Notes under the pieces: generated by a model
What the model was told of the DNA's origin: nothing
The model's input: the letters and a program-made list of their open reading frames with translations, nothing else
The model's database searches: none
Origin: Paraburkholderia ultramafica
GTDB lineage: Bacteria > Pseudomonadota > Gammaproteobacteria > Burkholderiales > Burkholderiaceae
DNA: 64,000 bases
Direction of reading: 5' to 3'
NCBI RefSeq assembly: GCF_902859915.1
Contig: NZ_CADIKK010000001.1
Location: 62,001 to 126,000 of the forward strand
Shown here: piece by piece, positions 17,824-26,305 of the stretch
Layout: each line of letters starts with the position of its first letter
Position numbering within the stretch: the stretch's first letter is position 1
Made by a program: the position numbers and the translations under genes

Positions 17824-18954
17824 CTAGTCGGTGGTATGCATCCGGCCTGTCGAATTGGGAAACCCCATCGTAATGGTGGTCCCCTCGCCCAACATGGACT
17901 CGATCCGCAGGCACCCACCGAAAGACTGCATGATGCGGTTGCAAAAGATCATGCCCATGCCGTGCCCGCCGGCGCCGGCGTAAGTGGTCACGGGGTCCAG
18001 CAGCAGACGCGCCTTGATCTCCGGTGCAATGCCGGGGCCGTTGTCGCGCATACGGATCTCGGGCTCGGGGTTGTCCACCACTTCGAGGTGCAGCGCAGGC
18101 GCGGTCGCACCGTCGAGCGCACGCAGCGCGTTGGACAGCAGTGAAGACAGGACGAGCGCCACGCAATTGGGCATCGCGCGCACGACAAAATCCCCCTGCA
18201 CGTCGACCTGTATCCAGTCGCGCTGCGACGCGACGAACGGATAGGTATCGAGCAACGTGGCGATCAACCGCGTCGCTTTGACCTCGCGAATCCCGGCCTC
18301 CGAGGCGGACTGCTGGCCCCCGCTTTTGTGCACCGTCTCCCAGAACGACGAGATCAGCGTCAGGCAATACTGCGCGTTATTCAGCATCGATCTTGCCGCG
18401 TGACCGATCTCCCTTTGACGCTCCGGATCGTATTGCTCGCCGACATCGGTTTCGACGGAGCGCGCAAACAGCGAGATGGTTGCCAACGGCGTATTCAACT
18501 CGTGCGCGAGGAACGCCAGCGTCTCATCCATCGCCAGTAGCCGCTGTTGACGCGTTTCCCGCTCTGCGTAGCGCGCGATCGCCAGTTGCAGGACTTCGCG
18601 CACCTTTTCCGTTCGCAGCGGCTTTTCGAGGATACGGAATACGTCGCCGGTATTGACCGTCTGCAACAGCATGTCCTTGTCCGCATACGCTGTCACGAGT
18701 ATCCGCACGATTTGCGGATACTCCTGCGCCACCTGACGCAGCAGGTCGTCGCCATCACGACCCGGCATGCGGTAATCGGTCACCAGTACGGCAATCTCAG
18801 CGCCGTGCTGGCTCAGCACGGCAATCGCCTCGTCAGCGCTGCGCGCGACGTGCACGCAATAGTCCGCACGGATCGCGCGTGCGAAGTGGTTGCGCGACAT
18901 CTCCTCGTCATCGACGAAGAGGATGGAAAACGGTGGCTGCGTGGTGTCACTCAT
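17824..18954 (-). CDS. Receiver-histidine kinase protein (soluble)
   Basis: A 376-residue cytoplasmic protein with the receiver first and the kinase second. The receiver has the acidic pocket VDDEE, phospho-acceptor Asp 60 (VTDYRMPG) and Lys 111 (LEKPL). The kinase has His 151 in FLAHELNTPLATISLF, an N-box SSLLSNALRAL, RMRDNGPGIAP and a G2 box. The same layout occurs in PhcR/PhcQ-type proteins of Ralstonia quorum sensing. No DNA-binding domain is present, so output must go through another protein. Its gene converges on the CqsS-like kinase gene, 64 bases apart. I start at the ATG at 18954; a TTG at 18999 gives 15 more residues. Confidence 0.85.
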   Translation of the reverse strand: MSDTTQPPFSILFVDDEEMSRNHFARAIRADYCVHVARSADEAIAVLSQHGAEIAVLVTDYRMPGRDGDDLLRQVAQEYPQIVRILVTAYADKDMLLQTVNTGDVFRILEKPLRTEKVREVLQLAIARYAERETRQQRLLAMDETLAFLAHELNTPLATISLFARSVETDVGEQYDPERQREIGHAARSMLNNAQYCLTLISSFWETVHKSGGQQSASEAGIREVKATRLIATLLDTYPFVASQRDWIQVDVQGDFVVRAMPNCVALVLSSLLSNALRALDGATAPALHLEVVDNPEPEIRMRDNGPGIAPEIKARLLLDPVTTYAGAGGHGMGMIFCNRIMQSFGGCLRIESMLGEGTTITMGFPNSTGRMHTTD

Positions 18955-19342
18955 TGCGTTCTCAGCGGATCGCGGCAGGTCGAAATTGAACCGGGCCAAC
19001 TTTGCGGGTGATAAAAACGGTGTTCGCCAGGATCATAACTAAAGCTTGGCCGGATAGGGGTTCCGGTTACTCAGCGATTTGCAGCAGAACCGAATGATCG
19101 ACTCCGCTGCGACCCGCAAGCGGCCCGGTAAGCATTCGCCAGAGTCCTCGGAATAAACGCGAAAGATCGGGCGTTCTGTACAGGCAATGACGAACGTCGA
19201 GGACGCGGCCGTCGCGGGCAACTCGAGGCCCGATGCCGCAGCCGGTTCCTGAGCGCGTTCGGAACACTACCACGAGCGCCGTGCGACGCATGTCCTGTGG
19301 CCCGGCACTGATTTACAAATCATCCGACGATCAGGAATCAAC
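18955..19342. other. Intergenic region
   Basis: About 390 bases between the receiver-kinase and the truncated lipoprotein gene. A 60-codon minus-strand frame at 19039-19221 has no clear family resemblance or binding site. The promoter of the receiver-kinase gene should lie near 18960-19060, which includes an AT-rich TAAAAACGG/ATAACTAAAG patch. Confidence 0.35.
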
Positions 19343-19693
19343 ATGCGTACACTTGCAACCGCGCTTTCCATCGCAGCAGTCGCGGCATCCGGTCTCGCCG
19401 CGTGTGGCGGCAATTCGGACTCCAATACACCGCCGGCATCGTCTGCCGGCACGTTCAGGGAAACCGTTCTCGTCTCGGACGGCAGCGTCGCCGCGCCGAA
19501 CATCGATCCCAATCTGAAGAACGGCTCGGGCGTAGCGTTCAATCCGACCGGCGCCTTCTGGGTAGCGGACAACAACACGCAGAAGTCGACACTCTATGAC
19601 GGCAACGGCGTGGTGTTTGTGACAAGAAGCGTCGAGTTCGGCGCAACGGGCACGGCGTTTTCTATCGCGGCGCCGAAACCGGGCGTGGCCTGA
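19343..19693 (+). pseudogene. Truncated TIGR03118-type lipoprotein
   Basis: The 116-residue product starts with a lipoprotein signal peptide ending in the lipobox GLAAC (Cys about residue 21), then the opening of the TIGR03118 beta-propeller-like family (NGSGVAFNPTGAFWVADNN, STLYDGNG). Family members are normally about three times longer. Here the frame departs into unrelated residues after VVFVT and stops; the next gene begins 58 bases on. I read it as a 3'-truncated gene. It might still be exported, but it would lack the propeller. Confidence 0.6.
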
Positions 19694-19751
19694 ACAAGGA
19701 CAACCGCGCCCTGCACGCACGGCAGCATCGCGCGCCGATCACGCGGGAGAA

Positions 19752-20615
19752 CTAACCAAGGTCGGGCCGGACGATATCGCTGCTGGCGAACATCGCATTG
19801 ACATCGCCGTTGGAGATCTGTCGAGCAATCGTCCGCAGGTCGCCGGAATCCGGTTTGCCGATTAGCGCGTAGGAAAGTTCGTTCTGTCGCCACGACACGA
19901 CGGTCATGCCGTTCATCTGCCGTTGCGCGATCGGCTGATCCGGCCGCGAATCCTTCATCACGCAGAGCGCGACGGGCGTGCCGTGGTCGGGCAGATAAAC
20001 GATCTGGATGAGCGGCTTGCCGTTGTAGCGCAAACGCTCGACCGACTTGAACGACAGTCCGGCCGGCCGTAGATCCGGCACGCGCAAACGGATGCCGTCG
20101 ACCTTGCGGATCGCATCGACTGTATCGGCCGACACGACGGGATCGGGCGAGACATTCGCGACCGTCTCGCGCGTGTACATTTGTTGATAATCCGCCGCGA
20201 CGCTGATCCACGGCCGGGTGTTTCCGGCGGCGACCAGCGCCGCACGGTTGCCGAACGCGCCTAACCACCCGGCGCCGAGTTGCTGCACGAGGCCCGCGCA
20301 GAACGCGCCCGCAACGAAAGCCGCAGCGAGCCACCAACGCCGATGCGAGCGCGGCGCCGGCTGCGCGGCCAGATGATCGGCCCGCTGGCTGGCGGTGCTC
20401 GCCATCGCCTCGATTCGACGCCGAAGTTCGTCCGGCAGCGGCGGCAGCTTCTGCGTCGCGAATGCCTCGCGATACGGCAGGCGCGACGCCCGCAACAATT
20501 CGACGCTTTCCCGCAGATCGGGCGACTCGGCCAGCGCCTCTTTGACCGATGCCGCTTCGGAAGCGCTGAGTTCGCCGTCAGCATACGCGATCAGTTGGCT
20601 GTCGTCGGGTTTCAT
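19752..20615 (-). CDS. Transmembrane anti-sigma factor, second copy
   Basis: A 287-residue anti-sigma protein. The N-terminal cytoplasmic part (IAYADGELSASEAASVKEAL) is the RsiW-like anti-sigma region, though without a CHCC zinc site. A single membrane helix follows (WWLAAAFVAGAFCAGLVQQL near residues 92-112), then a periplasmic domain of about 170 residues. It is a paralogue of the anti-sigma gene at 22083-23033: both have the same ALCVMKD/ALCVLQE, GMTVVSWR/GMAVVAWR and LSYALIG/LGYALIG blocks. It has no sigma factor gene of its own next to it. It lies downstream of the catalase-like gene and may share its transcript. Confidence 0.85.
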   Translation of the reverse strand: MKPDDSQLIAYADGELSASEAASVKEALAESPDLRESVELLRASRLPYREAFATQKLPPLPDELRRRIEAMASTASQRADHLAAQPAPRSHRRWWLAAAFVAGAFCAGLVQQLGAGWLGAFGNRAALVAAGNTRPWISVAADYQQMYTRETVANVSPDPVVSADTVDAIRKVDGIRLRVPDLRPAGLSFKSVERLRYNGKPLIQIVYLPDHGTPVALCVMKDSRPDQPIAQRQMNGMTVVSWRQNELSYALIGKPDSGDLRTIARQISNGDVNAMFASSDIVRPDLG

Positions 20616-20877
20616 TGAACGATAAGGCTAAAAGGACAGAGGCGTGGTCGCTCTATGTGGATGACGTTCGGGCCGGAACGAACCCTCGTTCGCCCGCCGA
20701 CCTTTATGATAACCGCAGTTCCACCTTCTTCGCAGGTAGCGTTTAAACCGGACCGCATTCACGCCACATCGCGTGCGCTTGCCGGCCCTCGGAATCCGCC
20801 GCGCCGTCGGCCAGCGCACGCAATCGTCTGCAGAGCGAACGGATCGGATCGGCGACGAATTGCGGCCGCGACGGCGT

Positions 20878-21957
20878 TCAGTGCCCATTCGCCAAAGCGG
20901 CCGCCTCTTCCCACGTGCGGCGCTCGAGCGACACGTGGTACGTGGACGATCGCGCGGCGAGCAGTGGATCGGAGGATGGCGCAATGCCGGCCGGCAGGAT
21001 CGTCGGGTCGAACACGATATCGCGGCACGGCCCGTCGATCTGCGTCTGCGCGCGCTCGATGACGAAGGTGCCCGCGTCGATCCGTGGCCGGCTCGGCGAG
21101 TTCGCCCATTGCCGGGTCGAGTCGTCGATCGAGTCGCCGGGCATCGCGACGTTCAGCACCAGATGCCAGCGCAACGGGCCGGTCGCGAGCTGCCTCATCA
21201 GATCGTAAGACAGGAAGTCCGGATCGCGCCGCTTGCGCGCATCGACCGGACGATACGGAAGGTCCGGCACCACCTCCCAGCGCACGAAGCGATGCACGCC
21301 GTGCGCGTCGGTCATCCGGAACGCGCTGATGCCGTAATACGTCGCGTTGTCGTAGCGGGACGACGGCAGGTGCTGATCGAGATATCGATCAAACGCGCGG
21401 ACCTCCGGATGGCTGTCCAGAAACGCCTGCATTTTCTCCGGGTCCGGCCGACCCGTTTGGGGATCCCGCGCATCCGCATTCAGTTGCTCGAACAACGCCT
21501 GCGGCGTGCGCACCGCGAAGATCGGCACGGAGTTCATCGCAATGCGCCAGTCCTCGCCGTGCGGTAGCACAGTGCGCAGCGCGAAACTGCGTACCGCGCC
21601 CGCGCCATCGTCCTGTCCGGGATCGCCGCCGGGTATCGACAGCCGTCCGACGAGCGGATAGCGACCGGGCGCAAACACGCTCGCGCGCGACACCAACTCG
21701 CCATTTCCGTTGCTTTCGAAGTGTCCGGTCACGCAGATGCCTTTCGCGTGATTGCGCCGAAAACCCGGATGCGGCGTGGTCGTCGCCTCGAACGCATCGA
21801 CGATGCGCGGCGCGCTCGGCCGCGGCGAAAACCAGCCGGCGCACCAGACGAACAGTGCGGCGATCGTCGCGGGTATGGCGAGCACAACGACCCAGCGCAG
21901 CCCCAGATCAAACCTCTGAGAGCGCGGCGGCAACCCGCGCGAGCGCTCGAACTTCAT
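20878..21957 (-). CDS. Membrane-anchored catalase-family protein (SrpA-like)
   Basis: A 359-residue protein of the small heme catalase-related group. An N-terminal membrane segment (WVVVLAIPATIAALFVWCAG) points to a periplasmic catalytic part. The family's distal His region is seen as HPGFRRNHAKGICVTG, followed by GRLSIPGG, FALRTVLP and MNSVPIFAVRTP. The C-terminus has LRWHLVLNVAMPGD. Members reduce peroxides using heme. Its place between an anti-sigma gene and its paralogue suggests it belongs to the regulon of the sigma factor upstream. The 262 bases downstream hold no gene I can support. Confidence 0.88.
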   Translation of the reverse strand: MKFERSRGLPPRSQRFDLGLRWVVVLAIPATIAALFVWCAGWFSPRPSAPRIVDAFEATTTPHPGFRRNHAKGICVTGHFESNGNGELVSRASVFAPGRYPLVGRLSIPGGDPGQDDGAGAVRSFALRTVLPHGEDWRIAMNSVPIFAVRTPQALFEQLNADARDPQTGRPDPEKMQAFLDSHPEVRAFDRYLDQHLPSSRYDNATYYGISAFRMTDAHGVHRFVRWEVVPDLPYRPVDARKRRDPDFLSYDLMRQLATGPLRWHLVLNVAMPGDSIDDSTRQWANSPSRPRIDAGTFVIERAQTQIDGPCRDIVFDPTILPAGIAPSSDPLLAARSSTYHVSLERRTWEEAAALANGH

Positions 21958-22082
21958 CAGGACTGCGTGACGGACCAGCGAAGCCCGCAGCGAGGCGGCA
22001 TCGGCCTTGCAAACCGATGCGGATCAGGACGGGGCACTGCAGCGTGATTAGCTCGGCACATGATTGATCGTTGACGGTCGGA

Positions 22083-23033
22083 TCAGGTCCGATGGGCGTT
22101 GTCACCGGCGTCGTTGTCGTTGTCACTGATGGTGGCCGATACCTGGCCGTTGAAGAGCCGCTTGCCGAGCGCGTCCAGATCGACGGCGCCGGGCTCGCCG
22201 ATCAGCGCGTAGCCGAGCTGCCCGCGACGCCATGCAACCACGGCCATTCCGCCGACGCTAGCGGTCGACGGCGCCGCATCGGCCTTCACCTCCTGCAGCA
22301 CGCACAGCGCGACCGGCTTGCCCTGCTCCGGCAGATAGACGATCTGCACGAGCGGTTTGTCGTGAAAGCGCAGGCGCTGAACGCGCTTGAACGTGAGGCC
22401 CTGGCTGCGCAGATCGGGAATCTGCACAGCGAGATTGTCGATGTTGCGGATGTCGGCGACAGTGCTGGCCGTCACGCGCAAGTCGGGTTGCAACTGTGCA
22501 ATCGTATCGCGCGAGTAAAGCTGCTGATAGCCGGCTGCCGCCTTGATCCACGGCGCCATTCTGGAATCGTTCGAAGCCGTGATGAACCCGCCCCTGCCAC
22601 CGGTCATTTGCGGCACCAGGTACAGCGCGAGTCCGCAGCAGAACGCGCCCGCGACGAACGCCACCGCGAGCTTCGGCCATGTCAGCCGCGGCAGCGATCG
22701 AGCGCGTGGCTTTAGCCGATGCACGTTATCGCCGGGGTATTGCCCGGCTGCGCCGTCGACGCTGGAATCGGCAACGTCTGCGGCGCGCTGCGCGGACGCG
22801 CCCGAGAGGTGTTGGCGGATCAGCTCATCGACACTTCGGCTCAGGGATTCAGGCACCGGCGGCAGCGACTGCTGGTCGAACGCTTCCATATACGAGAGTT
22901 GCGACGCACGCAGCATCGACACGCGCAACGCAATCTCGTCGGATTCGCGGATCGCCTTCTCGACTTGCGCGCACTCGTCCGTCGACAACTCGCCGTCGAC
23001 GTAGGCCAACAGGCTGGCGTCATCGATCTTCAT
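22083..23033 (-). CDS. Transmembrane anti-sigma factor, cognate to the ECF sigma factor
   Basis: A 316-residue anti-sigma protein: N-terminal LAYVDGELSTDECAQVEKAI region, a linker, one membrane helix (LAVAFVAGAFCCGLALYLV near residues 140-158) and a periplasmic domain. Its ATG overlaps the stop of the sigma factor gene by four bases, so the two are translated together at balanced levels, as is usual for sigma/anti-sigma pairs. It should hold the sigma factor at the inner membrane until a periplasmic signal, perhaps oxidative stress, releases it. Confidence 0.9.
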   Translation of the reverse strand: MKIDDASLLAYVDGELSTDECAQVEKAIRESDEIALRVSMLRASQLSYMEAFDQQSLPPVPESLSRSVDELIRQHLSGASAQRAADVADSSVDGAAGQYPGDNVHRLKPRARSLPRLTWPKLAVAFVAGAFCCGLALYLVPQMTGGRGGFITASNDSRMAPWIKAAAGYQQLYSRDTIAQLQPDLRVTASTVADIRNIDNLAVQIPDLRSQGLTFKRVQRLRFHDKPLVQIVYLPEQGKPVALCVLQEVKADAAPSTASVGGMAVVAWRRGQLGYALIGEPGAVDLDALGKRLFNGQVSATISDNDNDAGDNAHRT

Positions 23034-23584
23034 CGCGTTGCTCGCTGGGTTCTGGCCGACCGTGCCGCCGGCGCATCGCGGTCGCCGAATTGCGCGCCGA
23101 TAGTCTGCCTCGCGCGGGACAGCCGGCTCATGATCGTGCCGATCGGCACGCCGAGCACCTCAGCCGCCTCGGAATAGCTCAAGCCCTCGACCGCGACCAG
23201 CAACATGACGATCCGTTGCGCTTCGGGCAGACGCTCGACGGCGGCGATGACCTCACTGCTCATCAGGGTCGCTTCCGGATTACGCGCACCGGGATCAGCC
23301 ACGGTCTCGAGGAAGTTGTCGTCCCATTCCATGCTCGAACGAGTGCGCACGTTGCGCGCACGCAGTTCGTTGATCCAGGTCGAATGAACGATGGAGAACA
23401 TCCAGCTCAGCGGCGAGGTGCCAGGCTGCAATTGATGGGCGCGTTCGAGCCCCCGTATGCAGGCACGCTGGAGTACATCCTCGGCGTCGTGCTGGTTCCC
23501 GCACAGGCGCAGAGAGAACGCCCAAAGCCGCGGCAGCATGCCCGGCAGAAGACTGGGCAAATTCTCGACATCTGCTGTTGACAT
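23030..23584 (-). CDS. ECF-family RNA polymerase sigma factor
   Basis: A 184-residue sigma-70 family ECF factor. Region 2 includes AFSLRLCGNQHDAEDVLQRACIRGLE and SWMFSIVHSTWINELRAR; region 4 includes LPEAQRIVMLLVAVEGLSYSEAAEVLGVPIGTIMSRLSRAR. I start at the ATG at 23584 (MSTADVE), since the 27 extra upstream codons are not family-like. The gene heads the set sigma, anti-sigma, catalase-like, second anti-sigma on the minus strand. Confidence 0.93.
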   Translation of the reverse strand: MSTADVENLPSLLPGMLPRLWAFSLRLCGNQHDAEDVLQRACIRGLERAHQLQPGTSPLSWMFSIVHSTWINELRARNVRTRSSMEWDDNFLETVADPGARNPEATLMSSEVIAAVERLPEAQRIVMLLVAVEGLSYSEAAEVLGVPIGTIMSRLSRARQTIGAQFGDRDAPAARSARTQRATR

Positions 23585-24086
23585 GATTGACTGGCTGAAA
23601 GCAGGGTTGCCGGCCGGCGTGCCGGCCGAAAACTGGCCGTTACTGCGGGGTGAAGAAATTCGCAAATTGTACAGCGGACGTCAAACGTTTGCCGATGCAC
23701 GCAAGCACGGTTTTCCGCCAAAAATAAGCCGTTTTCGTCGCAGCCGCAAGCACGGATACGTCGTGGCATCGGCGCGATCCGCCGTCGTGCCGGATGCTGC
23801 GCAGAACCGGAAAAATTGTAAGCAAATGCTAGCGATGCCCATACTTCAAGTAGGGCTAACTAAACAAGGTGATTCCCGGAACTAAACAATCCGGCCGGAG
23901 AGTTTCAATTAGCCGCTTCCAGCATCGGCATCGATGCACAAGTGATCGACAGGAACCGCACCGTTACGCAATAACGCACGGAATAATTATCTGTTGCCAG
24001 TTGTTCTGCTGTACGAGGGCGCTTGTGCACGTATCGCCGGTGATCCGGTACAAATCGGCAGCGCGTCGACTATCTCCCAGCCCATC
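23585..24086. other. Divergent intergenic region between the sigma factor and tssA
   Basis: About 500 bases. A GC-rich palindromic patch (GCCGGC units) lies at about 23609-23627, close to the sigma factor start. The part from 23805 to 23990 is AT-richer and should include the tssA promoter. I see no sigma-54-type -24/-12 match and no clear bacterial enhancer-like repeats. Confidence 0.4.
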
Positions 24087-25139
24087 ATGAGCCAATCAGA
24101 CACGACCGATCCCCTGCTCGCCCCGATCGATGGTCCGACACCGAGCGGCCCGAACCTCGAATACGATCCGGCCTTCACCGAGCTCGAGCAGATCGCGATG
24201 CCGACACCCGAGCGCGCGATGGGTGACAGCTTGAAGGCCGCGCAGGAGCCCGACTGGGACAAGGTCGCGAGCGCCGCCGAGGCGCTGCTCGCCCGCACCA
24301 AGGACCTGCGCGTCGCCGTCCACCTGATTGCGGCTCGAACGCGCAGGCACGGCCTCTCCGGATGGGCCGCGGGCCTTGGCCTCGTGCGCGGCCTGCTCGA
24401 ACAGTACTGGGACGACGTGCACCCGCAACTGGATGCCGACGACGACAACGACCCGACCGCCCGCGCGAACGCGGTGATGCCGCTCGCCGATCCACAAAGC
24501 GCACTAGGCTATTTCCGGATCGCGCCATTCGTGCAGTCGCCGCGGCTCGGCCGTTTTTCGCTGCGCGATCTGCGCGTCGCGACGGGCGCGATCACCGCGC
24601 CGCCATCGGCGGACAGCACGCCGGCTCCGACACTCGTCGATCTCGAAGCGTGCTGCATGGATTGCCCCGACGATCAGTTGCCCGCGTCAGCCGCGATGCT
24701 GGCCGACGCGCACGCGCATGCGCAAGCCATCATCGCGCTGCTGCGGGAAAAACTGGGCACGGCGAGCCCTGACATGAGCCACCTGTCCGGCGATATCGAG
24801 GAGCTGAAGAAGTTCGTCGATGCGCAACTGCTCCGGCGCTTCCCTGATCGGCTCGAAGCAAGCGCCGCCGCCGAAGTCGCCGTGCGGGACAGCGACGCTC
24901 ACCCATCGAGCCCGGCGCTCCAGCAGGCACACGGCAAGATCGCGGACCACCATGACGTGATCCGCCGACTCGACGAGATCTGTGAGTATTACGAACGAAT
25001 TGAACCTTCGAGCCCACTACCGGTTCTGCTCAGGCGGGCACGGCGTTTGGTCGGCAAAAGCTTCGCCGAAGTGCTGAAGGACATCGCGCCGGGCGCACTG
25101 CCGGAATTTCAGACACTGTCCGGGTCGGATAGCGAATAA
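24087..25139 (+). CDS. tssA: T6SS protein TssA
   Basis: A 350-residue TssA with the N-terminal ImpA_N domain (LLAPIDGPTPSGPNLEYDPAF, then PDWDKVASAAEALL and KDLRVAVHLIAA) and a C-terminal region ending in SSPLPVLLRRARRLVGKSF and FAEVLKDIAPGAL, as in the short class. TssA helps assemble the baseplate and sheath. It is the only core T6SS gene on the plus strand at this end and faces the long minus-strand set convergently, so it has its own promoter. I start at the ATG at 24087. Confidence 0.93.
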   Translation: MSQSDTTDPLLAPIDGPTPSGPNLEYDPAFTELEQIAMPTPERAMGDSLKAAQEPDWDKVASAAEALLARTKDLRVAVHLIAARTRRHGLSGWAAGLGLVRGLLEQYWDDVHPQLDADDDNDPTARANAVMPLADPQSALGYFRIAPFVQSPRLGRFSLRDLRVATGAITAPPSADSTPAPTLVDLEACCMDCPDDQLPASAAMLADAHAHAQAIIALLREKLGTASPDMSHLSGDIEELKKFVDAQLLRRFPDRLEASAAAEVAVRDSDAHPSSPALQQAHGKIADHHDVIRRLDEICEYYERIEPSSPLPVLLRRARRLVGKSFAEVLKDIAPGALPEFQTLSGSDSE

Positions 25140-25191
25140 GTGCTTCACGGATCGCCGCGTCACACCACGGCAGTCGCGGCACCACAGTCCG

Positions 25192-25536
25192 TCAGGCAGT
25201 CATCAAGAACCAGCAGACGGCGGCGGCGCCCGCAACGACACCGAGCACCACCACGCACACGGTGGCCAAGCGTGAGCTGACCCGACGGCCACGCGGCGCG
25301 GCCACTTCCGCTTTGCCGGCAGCGTGCCGCGGCACCGTCGTGCCCGCCGACAGCGTGACACCCGCCGGCAGCGCGCGCCGTACGGTATCGCTGCCGTTGC
25401 ATCCGCTTGCGTCGCATAGCGATTCGAGCAATTGACGCCGGCGTCGCCGGTACTCGTCGCGTTCGATACTGCACAGCCGGTGCATTTCATCAAGCACGCG
25501 CAATGCGTCGTTGACCTGCTGCTCGCGCACGCTCAT
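25192..25536 (-). CDS. Small tail-anchored membrane protein at the end of the T6SS operon
   Basis: A 114-residue protein with a charged helical N-terminal part (LRVLDEMHRLCSIERDEYRRRRRQLL, perhaps a coiled coil) and one membrane helix at the extreme C-terminus (LATVCVVVLGVVAGAAAVCW), so it would be tail-anchored with the bulk in the cytoplasm. I start at 25536, which has a GAGGG site, rather than nine codons upstream. It follows pppA by ten bases. I know no T6SS family for it; a link to the phosphorylation switch is inferred only from position. Confidence 0.65.
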   Translation of the reverse strand: MSVREQQVNDALRVLDEMHRLCSIERDEYRRRRRQLLESLCDASGCNGSDTVRRALPAGVTLSAGTTVPRHAAGKAEVAAPRGRRVSSRLATVCVVVLGVVAGAAAVCWFLMTA

Positions 25537-25546
25537 CTCCCTTCCC

Positions 25547-26305
25547 TCATCGGGCGCGGCCATATCCGTCGCGGCGTTGCGCGTGGCAACGCGCTTCGAG
25601 CCGCACGATCACGGCCGAAAGGTTGTCGCGGGCGCGACGTGCGAGCGAGAGCGCAAACAGCCGGTCGACCAGTTGCTGCGGGCTGTGCGGCTCGCGACAC
25701 GCGTTTGCCAGTTCGTCGTCGCTCAGTTCCTTGTTGATCCCGTCCGAGCACAGCAGGAACTGCATGCCGGGACGGTTGCCGGCCACCACCCAGTCGACGA
25801 ACAACGTCTCCTCGACGCCGACGGCCCGGGTCAGCACGCCCGCGCTCGCGGCCGGTGCCGGCTGCGCCCCGTAATGGGTGATGTCCACCGGCTGGCCCTG
25901 CACGTGATCGCGCGTGAGCTGAATCAGCGCGCCGTCTTCGTGGACGTAGACGCGGCTGTCGCCGACCCAGCCGCACAGCATGAACGCCGGGGCGTGCACC
26001 AGCAGCGCGACGGTCGAGCCGATCACGTCGACCTGCTGCGCGATGGCGGCGGCGCGCAGCTCGGCGTTCACCTGCTGCAGGCTGTCCTCGATCGCGGCGA
26101 TGAAGTCGTTCACGTCGCCGCCGCGAGTCAGCGCGCCCAGCCGCTCGACAATCAGCGTGCTCGCGTAATCGCCCGCCGCATGGCCGCCGAGCCCGTCGGC
26201 GACGACCCACAGGCCGAGATCGTCGCGAACCAGGATCGCATCCTCGTTGCGACGGCGCACGTTGCCCATCTCGGTACGGCCGGCGCAGCGGTAGAGCGTC
26301 GTCAT
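25547..26305 (-). CDS. pppA: T6SS PP2C-type serine/threonine phosphatase
   Basis: A 252-residue PP2C phosphatase with the full metal-binding set: RRRNEDA, VADGLGGHAAGDYAS, WVGDSRVYV, LTRDHVQG, LCSDGINKELSDDEL and DNLSAVIVRL. In T6SS loci this enzyme removes phosphate from the FHA protein and switches secretion off, opposing the kinase. The ATG overlaps the tagF stop by four bases (26302-26305). It is soluble and probably acts at the inner face of the membrane. Confidence 0.95.
   Translation of the reverse strand: MTTLYRCAGRTEMGNVRRRNEDAILVRDDLGLWVVADGLGGHAAGDYASTLIVERLGALTRGGDVNDFIAAIEDSLQQVNAELRAAAIAQQVDVIGSTVALLVHAPAFMLCGWVGDSRVYVHEDGALIQLTRDHVQGQPVDITHYGAQPAPAASAGVLTRAVGVEETLFVDWVVAGNRPGMQFLLCSDGINKELSDDELANACREPHSPQQLVDRLFALSLARRARDNLSAVIVRLEARCHAQRRDGYGRAR

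Noticed and set aside
20616..20877. Possible remnant of a second ECF sigma factor between the second anti-sigma and the catalase-like gene
   Set aside because: All three minus-strand frames were read; none shows sigma region 2 or 4 motifs.
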